Assembly (NCBI GenBank): GCA_035629025.1
Contig: DASPIU010000060.1
Coordinates: 1 to 16,909, forward strand
DNA: 16,909 nucleotides
DNA from: Stenotrophomonas_A sp035629025
Lineage (GTDB): Bacteria; Pseudomonadota; Gammaproteobacteria; Xanthomonadales; Xanthomonadaceae
Reading direction: 5' to 3'
The notes beneath the pieces are model-generated. The model did no database searches. It worked only from the letters and a program-made list of their open reading frames with translations, and was not told where the DNA came from. Positions 1-7,303 of the stretch are shown piece by piece (within the stretch, counting starts at the first letter, position 1; each line of letters opens with the position of its first letter). The position numbers and the translations under genes are program-made.

Positions 1-1
1 C

Positions 2-688
2 GAAGTGCCGGAGAGCTTCTACACCGACCCGCTGATGTACCAGGCCACCAGCGCCGGGTTCTATGGCCCGCGCGACGCGGTCAAGGTGGTGAGCGAAGAC
101 CATGGCATCGACCTGGAGGCCGAGATCGTGGTCATCACCGACGACGTCCCCATGGCAGCCAGCCCGGAGCAGGCGGCCGCGCATATCCAGCTGATTGGCC
201 TGGTCAACGATGTGTCGCTGCGCAATCTGATTCCCGCCGAGCTGGCCAAGGGATTCGGCTTCCTGCAATCCAAGCCGCGCTCGGCGCTGTCGCCGGTGTT
301 CGTCACCCCGGACGAGCTGGGCGATGCCTGGCGCGACAACAAGGTCCACCTGCCATTGGTGACCCATGTCAACGGCGAGTGGTTCGGCGCGCCCGAAGCC
401 GGCGAGGACATGCAGTTCGATTTCGCCCAGCTCGTCGCCCACGCCGCCCGGACCCGCCCGCTGGGCGCCGGCACCATCGTCGGTTCGGGCACGATCGCCA
501 ACCAGGACACCTCGCGCGGCGCTTCGTGCTTTGCTGAGCAGCGCGTGGTCGAAACCTTGCGCGATGGCCAGCCGAGCACGCCCTTCATGAAATTCGGCGA
601 CGTGGTGCGCATCGAGATGTTTGATCGCGACGGCCACAGCGTGTTTGGCGCGATCGAACAGCGCATCGAGGCGCAGCCGCAACCCTGA
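2..688 (+). CDS. Fumarylacetoacetate hydrolase (FAH) family protein, 5'-truncated by window edge
   Basis: The reading frame is open from the first bases, so the start lies outside the window. The first in-frame GTG (5–7) is probably an internal valine. About 228 codons are visible; family members of this type are usually about 330 residues, so roughly the C-terminal two thirds is present. The FAH fold is suggested by the D-L-E-A-E stretch (bases 110–124), which carries the glutamate metal ligands, then the G-L-V-N-D-V-S-L-R segment (near 197–223) that matches the family's N-D-V-S-x-R block, and the glycine-rich G-T-I-V-G-S-G-T segment near 470–492. Known family chemistry is metal-dependent C–C bond hydrolysis, here probably fumarylacetoacetate to fumarate plus acetoacetate. 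The inference rests largely on the neighbour maiA, 14 bases downstream, which makes that substrate. Other FAH-fold activities on related diketo acids cannot be excluded. Confidence 0.88.
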   Translation, partial: EVPESFYTDPLMYQATSAGFYGPRDAVKVVSEDHGIDLEAEIVVITDDVPMAASPEQAAAHIQLIGLVNDVSLRNLIPAELAKGFGFLQSKPRSALSPVFVTPDELGDAWRDNKVHLPLVTHVNGEWFGAPEAGEDMQFDFAQLVAHAARTRPLGAGTIVGSGTIANQDTSRGASCFAEQRVVETLRDGQPSTPFMKFGDVVRIEMFDRDGHSVFGAIEQRIEAQPQP

Positions 689-702
689 GCCGCGAGGACA
701 CC

Positions 703-1359
703 ATGAGCGAACCGCTGCAGCTGTACACCTATTTCCGTTCCAGCGCGGCGTACCGCGTGCGCATTGCGCTCAACTTCAAGGGCGTGGCGCACGAGCTGGT
801 GCCGGTGCATCTGCTGCGCGACGGTGGCCAGCAGCACGCCGCCGACTACGTGCGCCTCAACCCCCAGCACATGGTGCCGACGCTGCGCCACGGCGACCAC
901 GTGCTGGTGCAGTCGATGGCCATCCTCGAATACCTGGACGAAGCCTTCCCGGACGTGCCGCTGCTGCCAGCCACCGCGCCGGGCAGGGCGCGCGTGCGGG
1001 CGCTGGCCCAGGCGGTGTCCTGCGACATCCACCCGCTGAACAACCTGCGGGTGATGCAATACCTGGAGCACGAGTGGGAAGTGGATGGCCCGCGCCGCGA
1101 AGCCTGGATGCAGCACTGGATGCGCGAAGGCTTTGCCGCACTGGAAGCGCTGCTCGCCGGCAGTGCCGACACTGGCCGCTTCTGCCATGGCGATACGCCG
1201 AGCCTGGCCGACTGCTGCCTGGTGCCGCAGCTGTTCAATGCGCACCGCTTTGGCGTGGATCTCGCGCCGTACCCGACCCTGGCCCGCATCGAGCAGGCCT
1301 GCCTGGCGCTGGAGGCATTCGACCGGGCGCGCCCCGAGCAACAGCCGGACGCGCAGTAG
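703..1359 (+). CDS. maiA: Maleylacetoacetate isomerase (zeta-class glutathione S-transferase)
   Basis: This 218-residue protein has the usual length and layout of zeta-class GSTs: an N-terminal thioredoxin-like domain (about 1–82) and an all-helical C-terminal domain. The signature S13-S14-A-A-Y-R-V-R-I-A-L corresponds to the zeta-class SSxSxRVRIAL glutathione-activating motif, and V58-P59 and Q70-S71 are the expected glutathione-contact residues. The enzyme isomerises maleylacetoacetate to fumarylacetoacetate with glutathione as cofactor, in the cytoplasm, in tyrosine/homogentisate breakdown. ATG 703 is preceded by GAGGA (694–698). It starts 14 bases after the FAH gene and is almost certainly co-transcribed with it, so the second- and third-last steps of the pathway are paired. 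A strong terminator follows directly. The third serine of the family motif is alanine here, a variation at the edge of the active site. Confidence 0.93.
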   Translation: MSEPLQLYTYFRSSAAYRVRIALNFKGVAHELVPVHLLRDGGQQHAADYVRLNPQHMVPTLRHGDHVLVQSMAILEYLDEAFPDVPLLPATAPGRARVRALAQAVSCDIHPLNNLRVMQYLEHEWEVDGPRREAWMQHWMREGFAALEALLAGSADTGRFCHGDTPSLADCCLVPQLFNAHRFGVDLAPYPTLARIEQACLALEAFDRARPEQQPDAQ

Positions 1360-1368
1360 GTGGAATGA

Positions 1369-1394
1369 AAAACGGCGCCCCGGGGCGCCGTTTT
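1369..1394. terminator. Perfect palindromic bidirectional Rho-independent terminator between maiA and pilU
   Basis: A 26-base perfect inverted repeat centred between 1381 and 1382: AAAA, then CGGCGCCCC, its complement GGGGCGCCG, then TTTT. Either strand therefore reads as a GC stem followed by a T-run. It lies 9 bases after the maiA stop and 23 bases before the pilU stop, and so serves both convergent genes. Confidence 0.92.
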
Positions 1395-1417
1395 CGCATC
1401 GGGCCTGGCGGCCAGCC

Positions 1418-2551
1418 TCAGCCGAAGCCGTGGCTGATCCGCGGCGAGGCCGCATTGTCGTAGTCCGCGTACGGATCATGCTCGCCGGAGGCGCCTTCGG
1501 ACAGGCGGAACTTCAGCGCCAGACCATCGCGCGAGTCGGCCGCGCGCAGTGCCTCTTCCTGGTCGATGGTGCCGGCCTTGGCCATGCGGAACAGGCACTG
1601 GTCGAAGGTCTCCATGCCTTCCTCCAGCGACTCCTCCATCGCCTGCTTGATCTCGTGGACCTGGCCGCGACGCAGCAGGTCGCGGATCATCGGCGTGTTG
1701 AGCAGCACCTCGGTGGCCGGCAGGCGGCGCCCGTCGGCACCCTTGACCAGGCGCTGGGAAATGACCGCGCGCAGGTTCAGGGCCAGGTTCATCAGCACGT
1801 TCTTGTGCGCGCTTTCCGGGAAGAAGTTGAGGATGCGCTCGATGGTCTGGTCGGCATTGTTCGAGTGCAGCGTGGCCAAGCACAGGTGGCCGGTTTCGGC
1901 AAAGGCGATCGCCGCTTCCATGGTCTCGGCGTCGAGGATTTCGCCGATCAGGATCACGTCCGGTGCTTCGCGCATCGCGTTCTTCAGCGCGTTGTGGAAG
2001 GCGTGGGTATCCAGGCCGACCTCGCGCTGGTTGACGATCGACATCTTGTGCTTGTGCAGGTATTCGATCGGGTCCTCGATGGTGAGGATGTGCCCGGTCG
2101 TGGTGCTGTTGCGGTGGTCGATCATCGACGCCAGCGAGGTGGACTTGCCCGAGCCGGTCGAGCCGACCACCAGCACCAGGCCGCGCGGCGTCATGATGAC
2201 GTCCTTGAGCACCTGCGGCAGGTTGAGCTCCTCGATGCTCGGGATCTTGCTGCGGATGGCACGGATGACCATGCCGACCTCGCCGCGCTGCTTGAACACG
2301 TTGACGCGGAAGCGCCCCGCGTCGGGCAGGGCGATGGCCATGTTGAGTTCCAGGTCGCGCTCGAACTGCGGCACCTGGCCCTCATCCATCAGGGAATAGG
2401 CGATCTTCTTGACCATGCCCGGTGGCAGGCCGGTGTTGCCGAGCGGATAGAGCTTCCCCTCGATCTTGATATAGACCGGCGCCCCGGTGGTCAGGAACAT
2501 GTCCGAGGCGTTCTTTTCGGTCATCAGCTTCAGGAAATAGCCGATATCCAT
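1418..2551 (-). CDS. pilU: PilT/PilU-family type IV pilus retraction ATPase
   Basis: The 377-residue protein has the full secretion-ATPase architecture: a PAS-like N-terminal domain (about 1–100) and a RecA-like domain with Walker A G-S-T-G-S-G-K-S-T (130–138), Asp box T-I-E-D-P-I-E (157–163), Walker B D-V-I-L-I-G-E (198–204, catalytic E204) and His box G-H-L-C-L-A-T-L-H (221–229). It is a hexameric inner-membrane-associated motor that powers pilus retraction and twitching. The acidic C-terminal tail after the last helices favours PilU over PilT. I chose the ATG at 2551–2549 (M-D-I-G-Y-F); a TTG two codons upstream is possible but sits almost on top of GGGGAA (2566–2561), which is better spaced for the ATG. 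No pilT lies upstream: the 5' neighbour is divergent. A conserved-looking arginine after Walker B (GEMRD in PilT) is leucine here (G-E-I-L-D). Confidence 0.9.
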   Translation of the reverse strand: MDIGYFLKLMTEKNASDMFLTTGAPVYIKIEGKLYPLGNTGLPPGMVKKIAYSLMDEGQVPQFERDLELNMAIALPDAGRFRVNVFKQRGEVGMVIRAIRSKIPSIEELNLPQVLKDVIMTPRGLVLVVGSTGSGKSTSLASMIDHRNSTTTGHILTIEDPIEYLHKHKMSIVNQREVGLDTHAFHNALKNAMREAPDVILIGEILDAETMEAAIAFAETGHLCLATLHSNNADQTIERILNFFPESAHKNVLMNLALNLRAVISQRLVKGADGRRLPATEVLLNTPMIRDLLRRGQVHEIKQAMEESLEEGMETFDQCLFRMAKAGTIDQEEALRAADSRDGLALKFRLSEGASGEHDPYADYDNAASPRISHGFG

Positions 2552-2585
2552 GCGCAATGTTTCCCCAACGATCAGCGACGTCCCG

Positions 2586-2614
2586 TTGCAAGCGCGCCGC
2601 AGGCTTCCGACAAT
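2586..2614 (+). promoter_or_regulatory. Candidate sigma70-type promoter for the DUF4398/OmpA-like pair
   Basis: TTGCAA (2586–2591) and GACAAT (2609–2614) are separated by exactly 17 bases; each hexamer matches 4 of 6 consensus positions. Transcription would start near 2621, leaving a leader of about 28 bases before ATG 2649. The spot is the divergent gap between pilU and this operon. Assigned by eye, so tentative. Confidence 0.4.
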
Positions 2615-2648
2615 GGCCGCGCTCTATCCCATCCGCAACGGCACCCCA

Positions 2649-3029
2649 ATGACGGCTAGCTTCGCACAAATACGTCGATCGCTGTACGTGATCGTCTTGG
2701 CATTCGCGCCCTTTGCCCCGGCCCTGGCGCAGGTTGCGCCCGAGCTTTCGGTGGCCGAGCAGGCCGTGCAGCGCGCCACCCAGGCCGATGCCGACCAGTA
2801 CGCCCCGGACCTGATCAGCCGCGCCCGCCAGGAGCTGATGCAGGCCCAGCAGGCCGCCCTGGAACGCAGCCAGCGCAAGCAATTGCCGGCCCTGGCGATG
2901 CGCGCGGCAGTGGACGCCGACCTGGCCCGCGCGCGCAGCGAGGAAGCCGTGGCCACCGCGCAGCTGGAGCAGCGCCGCGCCGAAGTGGCGCAGCTGCAGG
3001 CCACCCTGGGCACCGGGGAGGGTCGCTGA
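2649..3029 (+). CDS. DUF4398-type exported small helical protein
   Basis: A 126-residue protein with a clear Sec signal peptide: R-R near residue 9, hydrophobic core L12–A20, and A-L-A cleavage after residue 27 followed by Q. The mature part is one alanine- and glutamine-rich helical region (E-L-S-V-A-E-Q-A … Y-A-P-D-L-I-S-R-A-R-Q-E-L … D-A-D-L-A-R-A), matching the DUF4398 pattern of envelope proteins often found beside OmpA-like genes. There is no lipobox cysteine, so it is probably periplasmic. I chose ATG 2649 because upstream in-frame starts at 2550 and 2613 put a long polar stretch before the signal peptide, and 2613 lies inside the candidate promoter. Its stop overlaps the next start (TGATG, 3027–3031), implying translational coupling. 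Molecular function is unknown; a structural envelope role is inferred from context only. Confidence 0.8.
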   Translation: MTASFAQIRRSLYVIVLAFAPFAPALAQVAPELSVAEQAVQRATQADADQYAPDLISRARQELMQAQQAALERSQRKQLPALAMRAAVDADLARARSEEAVATAQLEQRRAEVAQLQATLGTGEGR

Positions 3030-3907
3030 TGAAACTGCGCCCGCATCTGCTGGCCCTGAGCCTGTTGCTGGTCCTGCCGGGCACGGCCAGTGCCCGCGAC
3101 GAACTGCCCCAGGTCATCGCTCTGCGCCAGCGCCTGGCCGGCCTGCAGGCCCAGCCCGAGGCCGCCGACGTGGCCCGCTATGAACGCCTGCAGGCCGAAC
3201 AGTCGATCAACGCGGTGGCCGAGGCCAAGCGCAAGGAGCAGGAACAAGCCCTGTACATCGCCGACCGCCGGGTCGAGATTGCCGAGACCAGCGTGCGCAC
3301 CGCGCTGGCGCGTCGGGACCTGGCCCGGCTGGAGGGCACCCGCAACGAGCTGCTGATCGAAGCCAGCCGCCGCGATGCGGCGCGCGCCCGCCAGGAGGCC
3401 GAGCAGCTGCGCGTGCAGGCGCAGATCCAGGCCGAGGAAAGCGAGCGCCTGCGCCAGGCCGCCGAACAGGAAACCCTGGCCCGGCAGGACGCCGAGGCCG
3501 CGCTGACCAGCGTGGCCGGCAAGCAGACCGCCAAGCTCAACGCCGCCCAGCAGAAGGCCGCGCAGCTGGCCCGCGAGGAAGCCGAGCTGATGTCCGGGGC
3601 CAAGCTCCCCGCTTCGCGCTTCGAGGCGCGTGGCGAGGTCTTCTCCCTGGGCGCGGACGCCTATGCCGGCAAGGCCGAGCTGTCCGGCACGGCCGCGGCC
3701 CAGGCCAAGGCGCTGGCCGAGTACTTGAACATCGGCAAGAAGGGGCGGGTCAACATCCTCGCCTACGGAGCCGACGCCAAGCCCCGCGGCGAGGCTCTGC
3801 GCGACGCCCTGGTCGCCGCCGGGGTCAGTGCCAGCCGGGTCCAGGTCAGCGCTGGCAAGGGCGCGCCGACCAAGGCCCGCGCTGCCGAGGTGGTGGTCGC
3901 CCCGTAA
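3029..3907 (+). CDS. Coiled-coil envelope protein with a degenerate OmpA-like C-terminal domain
   Basis: A 292-residue protein with a signal peptide (hydrophobic residues 6–17, A-S-A cleavage after about residue 22), then a long charged, Q/E/A/R-rich coiled coil (about 40–190) and a C-terminal domain (about 200–292). That domain resembles OmpA-like peptidoglycan-binding folds in spacing: G-E-V-F-S-L-G near 208, K-G-R-V-N-I-L-A-Y-G near 246, then L-R-D-A-L-V-A-A-G-V and R-V-Q-V-S-A-G-K-G. The central loop with the T-D…L-S-x-x-R-A block is shortened or absent, so diaminopimelate binding is doubtful. It starts on the last base of the DUF4398 stop codon, so the pair is translated together. Likely periplasmic. 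Codon use is very GC-rich: I count 49 G/C in the 60 bases from 3361. The exact role is unknown. Confidence 0.82.
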   Translation: MKLRPHLLALSLLLVLPGTASARDELPQVIALRQRLAGLQAQPEAADVARYERLQAEQSINAVAEAKRKEQEQALYIADRRVEIAETSVRTALARRDLARLEGTRNELLIEASRRDAARARQEAEQLRVQAQIQAEESERLRQAAEQETLARQDAEAALTSVAGKQTAKLNAAQQKAAQLAREEAELMSGAKLPASRFEARGEVFSLGADAYAGKAELSGTAAAQAKALAEYLNIGKKGRVNILAYGADAKPRGEALRDALVAAGVSASRVQVSAGKGAPTKARAAEVVVAP

Positions 3908-3934
3908 CGCCATGTGCTTGTTTGTGAAGGAAAC

Positions 3935-3968
3935 TCAGGGCCGCCCGCGAGCGGCCCTGAATCTTTCT
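3935..3968 (+). terminator. Rho-independent terminator after the OmpA-like gene
   Basis: TCAGGGCCGC (3935–3944) and GCGGCCCTGA (3951–3960) form a perfect 10-base-pair stem with a 6-base loop, followed by ATCTTTCTT. It starts 27 bases after the stop codon and ends the DUF4398/OmpA-like unit. Confidence 0.85.
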
Positions 3969-4020
3969 TGAGGCGCGTGGGCCGCCGCTGCTGAAAGTGT
4001 GAGCGGGGCTATTGCCGGGG

Positions 4021-4216
4021 CCGGGGGACAGGCGTAGGGTCGGTTATCCGGGTGGCACACGGTCGCCCGGATCAGCGGAGGACGATCCGGTGGAACAGCG
4101 GCCCGAACCGAGCGTTGGTGTCCCGAAGCCCCAGGGCTCGGCCGTCACCGCACGTCGCGCCGGTACCCCTTCCGATGCAGCGCCCCGCGCCGGGTCCGGC
4201 CGGGGCGTTCTTGTTT
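4021..4216 (+). ncRNA. Candidate structured small RNA or attenuated leader upstream of the DUF465 gene
   Basis: The 334-base gap 3908–4241 contains no convincing protein; short frames there are proline/arginine/glycine-rich shadows. It does contain consecutive strong secondary structures. These are an 11-bp hairpin at 4046–4072, an overlapping alternative hairpin at 4067–4090 with GGAGGA in its loop, a hairpin around C-C-A-G at 4123–4141, a competing pairing of CCGAGC (4109–4114) with GCTCGG (4136–4141), and a T-tailed terminator hairpin at 4181–4216. Seven GGA triplets occur between 4026 and 4232. This looks like an independent sRNA or a leader that ends before the DUF465 ribosome binding site at 4229. 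I could not find a convincing promoter, so the 5' end is only a guess. It does not match any RNA family I can recall (not RNase P, 6S, SRP, tmRNA or an SAH riboswitch). Confidence 0.42.
4181..4216 (+). terminator. Strong Rho-independent terminator immediately upstream of the DUF465 gene
   Basis: CGCCCCG (4181–4187) pairs with CGGGGCG (4201–4207). After a single bulged C, the stem continues with GCCG against CGGC around a four-base loop. TTCTTGTTT (4208–4216) follows. It ends 12 bases before the AGGAGG of the next gene, so it either ends a separate RNA or attenuates DUF465 transcription. Confidence 0.78.
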
Positions 4217-4241
4217 ACGGAACCTTGTAGGAGGCCACGCC

Positions 4242-4460
4242 ATGTTCGAAGGGCAACCGCAGAGCGAAATCGATGCACTGATGAAGGCTGATCCCGAATT
4301 CAAGCAGCTTTACCAGCGTCACAAGCTGCTGGACAAGAAGTGCATGGATGCCGAACTCGGTGTTTTACCGATCGACGATCTCACCCTCGGGCAAATGAAG
4401 CGCGAGAAGCTCCACGCCAAGGAAAAGCTCACCCGGCTCTATGACCGGATGACCCATTGA
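4242..4460 (+). CDS. DUF465 (YdcH-like) small helical protein
   Basis: A 72-residue charged protein with the DUF465/YdcH pattern: D-P-E-F-K-Q-L near residue 17, H-K-L-L-D-K-K in the first helix, an E-x-x-x-x-x-x-x-D-D-L turn, then L-K/M-K-R-E-K-L-x-x-K-E-K-L in the second helix. This predicts a helical hairpin or short coiled coil in the cytoplasm. The family is widespread in proteobacteria and has no settled function. The start is firm: AGGAGG at 4229–4234 with seven bases before ATG 4242. It lies just after the terminator at 4181–4216, so its expression may depend on read-through of that hairpin or on a promoter hidden within the structured region. Confidence 0.88.
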   Translation: MFEGQPQSEIDALMKADPEFKQLYQRHKLLDKKCMDAELGVLPIDDLTLGQMKREKLHAKEKLTRLYDRMTH

Positions 4461-4491
4461 CCTCCCCCAGCAATAGTTGACCGCTCACCGT

Positions 4492-4545
4492 CGCGGGCGG
4501 TGGCAGCCTTCCTCGTCGGGCTCGCCACCGTCCGCGTCGCCTTTT
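4492..4545 (+). terminator. Probable terminator or intercistronic hairpin after the DUF465 gene
   Basis: GCGGGCGGTGGC (4493–4504) pairs with GCCACCGTCCGC (4524–4535) with one G·U wobble, extended by one outer C–G pair. An inner AGCC/GGCT pairing shortens the loop. A TTTT run (4542–4545) follows, but six bases after the stem, so intrinsic termination may be inefficient. Confidence 0.5.
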
Positions 4546-4603
4546 CCGGGCTCCGGTGGCTGCAAACTGAACATCGCGCTAAGCATTTGGGCTGTCATAC
4601 GTC

Positions 4604-4609
4604 GATAAT
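4604..4609 (+). promoter_or_regulatory. Candidate -10 element for the cystathionine beta-synthase gene
   Basis: GATAAT (4604–4609) matches 5 of 6 positions of the sigma70 -10 consensus and lies 36 bases before the start codon, downstream of the DUF465 hairpin. No good -35 hexamer is visible at 16–18 bases upstream (the positions read AAGCAT), so it would need an activator or be weak. Confidence 0.3.
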
Positions 4610-4645
4610 GCCCGGTCAGCCCCACGGGCATACCCAGAAGAAGCG

Positions 4646-6016
<1,371 letters not shown>

Positions 6017-6041
6017 TGTGATGGTTATCGATCTTTCGATG

Positions 6042-6070
6042 GCTAGCAGTTCACGCCCAATTGTTAGAAT
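6042..6070 (+). promoter_or_regulatory. Candidate extended -10 promoter for the gamma-lyase gene
   Basis: TGTTAGAAT (6062–6070) has an extended -10 TGn followed by TAGAAT, 5 of 6 to consensus. The -35 position (about 6042–6047, GCTAGC) is poor, as is common with extended -10 promoters. Transcription would start near 6077, about 18 bases before ATG 6095. The gene could thus be transcribed separately from cbs. Confidence 0.4.
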
Positions 6071-6094
6071 CCCGTTCCCTTGATGGAAGCCACC

Positions 6095-7282
6095 ATGCCG
6101 GACCACAACAACAGCAGCCAGGACGGCGGCCGTTCCTTGTCCCTTGCCACCCTGGCCATCCATGGCGGGCAGGCGCCCGACCCGAGCACCGGGGCGGTGA
6201 TGCCGCCGATCTACGCGACTTCGACCTACGCGCAGTCCAGCCCGGGTGAGCACCAGGGTTTCGAGTACTCGCGCACCCACAACCCGACCCGGTTTGCCTA
6301 CGAGCGCTGCGTGGCCGCGCTGGAAGGCGGCAGCCGCGGTTTCGCGTTCGCCTCGGGCATGGCCGCGACTTCGACGGTGATCGAGCTGCTCGACAGCGGC
6401 GACCATGTGGTGGCGATGGATGATCTGTACGGTGGCAGCTATCGCCTGTTCGAGCGCGTGCGTCGCCGCAGTGCCGCGCTGGATTTCAGCTTCGTCGACC
6501 TGACCGACCTGGCCGCGTTCGAGGCTGCGATCACGCCGAAGACGAAGATGGTGTGGATCGAGACCCCGACCAACCCGATGTTGAAGATCGTCGACATTGC
6601 GGCGGTGGCCGCGGTGGCGCGCAAGCACGGGCTGATCGTGGTGGTGGACAACACCTTTGCCTCGCCGATGCTGCAGCGGCCGCTGGAGCAGGGCGCCGAC
6701 ATCGTCGTGCACTCGGCCACCAAGTACCTCAACGGGCATTCGGACATGGTCGGCGGCATCGCGGTGGTCGGCGGCAATGCCGACCTGGCCGAGCGCATGG
6801 CCTTCCTGCAGAACTCGGTGGGTGGTGTGCAAGGGCCGTTCGACAGCTTCCTGGCGCTGCGCGGGCTCAAGACCCTGCCGCTGCGGATGCGCGCGCATTG
6901 CGACAATGCGATGGTGCTGGCGCAGTGGTTGCAGACGCATCCGGCGGTGGAGAAGGTGATTTACCCGGGCCTGGCCTCGCACCCGCAGCACGAGTTGGCG
7001 AAGCGGCAGATGTCTGGCTTCGGTGGCATCGTGTCGGTGGTGCTGAAGGGCGGGTTTGAAGCGGCCAAGCGGCTATGCGAGCGGACGGAGTTGTTCACGC
7101 TGGCTGAGTCGCTGGGTGGGGTGGAGAGTCTGGTGAATCACCCGGCGGTGATGACGCATGCTTCGATTCCGGTGGAGCGCCGGGCGCAGCTGGGGATCAG
7201 TGATGCGTTGGTGCGGTTGAGCGTGGGGGTGGAGGATGTGGGGGATTTGCGGGTGGATCTACAAGCCTCGCTTTCCCTCTGA
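6095..7282 (+). CDS. Cystathionine gamma-lyase / gamma-synthase (Cys/Met metabolism PLP enzyme)
   Basis: A 395-residue fold-type I PLP enzyme of the Cys/Met family, usual length. The PLP lysine is K210 in S-A-T-K-Y-L-N-G-H-S-D. Other family blocks are present: Y-S-R-T-x-N-P-T, A-x-A-S-G-M-A-A (phosphate binding), D-x-L-Y-G-G, E-T-P-T-N-P, V-D-N-T-F-A-S-P, and S-L-G-G-V-E-S-L near the end. Lyase (cystathionine to cysteine) and synthase (O-acyl-homoserine plus cysteine to cystathionine) cannot be told apart by motif. The adjacent cbs favours the lyase direction; Xanthomonas annotations use both metB and metC for this locus. I chose ATG 6095 because GGAAG (6085–6089) lies five bases upstream; TTG 6080 and ATG 6083 have no such site. 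The last about 90 codons differ in base use: the 60 bases from 7201 contain 32 G and only 5 C. Confidence 0.92.
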   Translation: MPDHNNSSQDGGRSLSLATLAIHGGQAPDPSTGAVMPPIYATSTYAQSSPGEHQGFEYSRTHNPTRFAYERCVAALEGGSRGFAFASGMAATSTVIELLDSGDHVVAMDDLYGGSYRLFERVRRRSAALDFSFVDLTDLAAFEAAITPKTKMVWIETPTNPMLKIVDIAAVAAVARKHGLIVVVDNTFASPMLQRPLEQGADIVVHSATKYLNGHSDMVGGIAVVGGNADLAERMAFLQNSVGGVQGPFDSFLALRGLKTLPLRMRAHCDNAMVLAQWLQTHPAVEKVIYPGLASHPQHELAKRQMSGFGGIVSVVLKGGFEAAKRLCERTELFTLAESLGGVESLVNHPAVMTHASIPVERRAQLGISDALVRLSVGVEDVGDLRVDLQASLSL

Positions 7283-7303
7283 CTTCTTTGACTATGGTTA
7301 AAA

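Noticed and set aside
61..1479. 472-codon minus-strand frame opposite the FAH and maiA genes
   Set aside because: Low-complexity R/H/A/S composition, runs through the maiA–pilU terminator, and lies opposite clear genes.
1085..2659. 524-codon plus-strand frame opposite pilU
   Set aside because: It crosses the maiA stop and the terminator and is the shadow of the strongly supported pilU frame.
2624..3913. 429-codon minus-strand frame opposite the DUF4398/OmpA-like pair
   Set aside because: Gly/Leu/Ala-rich shadow; the plus strand has two signal peptides, coupled start/stop and a downstream terminator.
4021..4216. SAM or SAH riboswitch, prompted by the nearby transsulfuration genes
   Set aside because: None of the recalled core sequences of those classes is visible, and the RNA precedes the DUF465 gene, not cbs directly.
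4012..4291. Two overlapping 72- and 79-codon frames in the gap before the DUF465 gene
   Set aside because: Pro/Arg/Gly-rich composition without any domain, and they run through a terminator hairpin and the DUF465 ribosome binding site.
7283..7303. JUMPstart/ops element or promoter before wzm
   Set aside because: The gap is only 21 bases; TTGACT at 7288 has no matching -10 at proper spacing, and no ops-like GGCGGTAGCGT was seen ahead of the locus.
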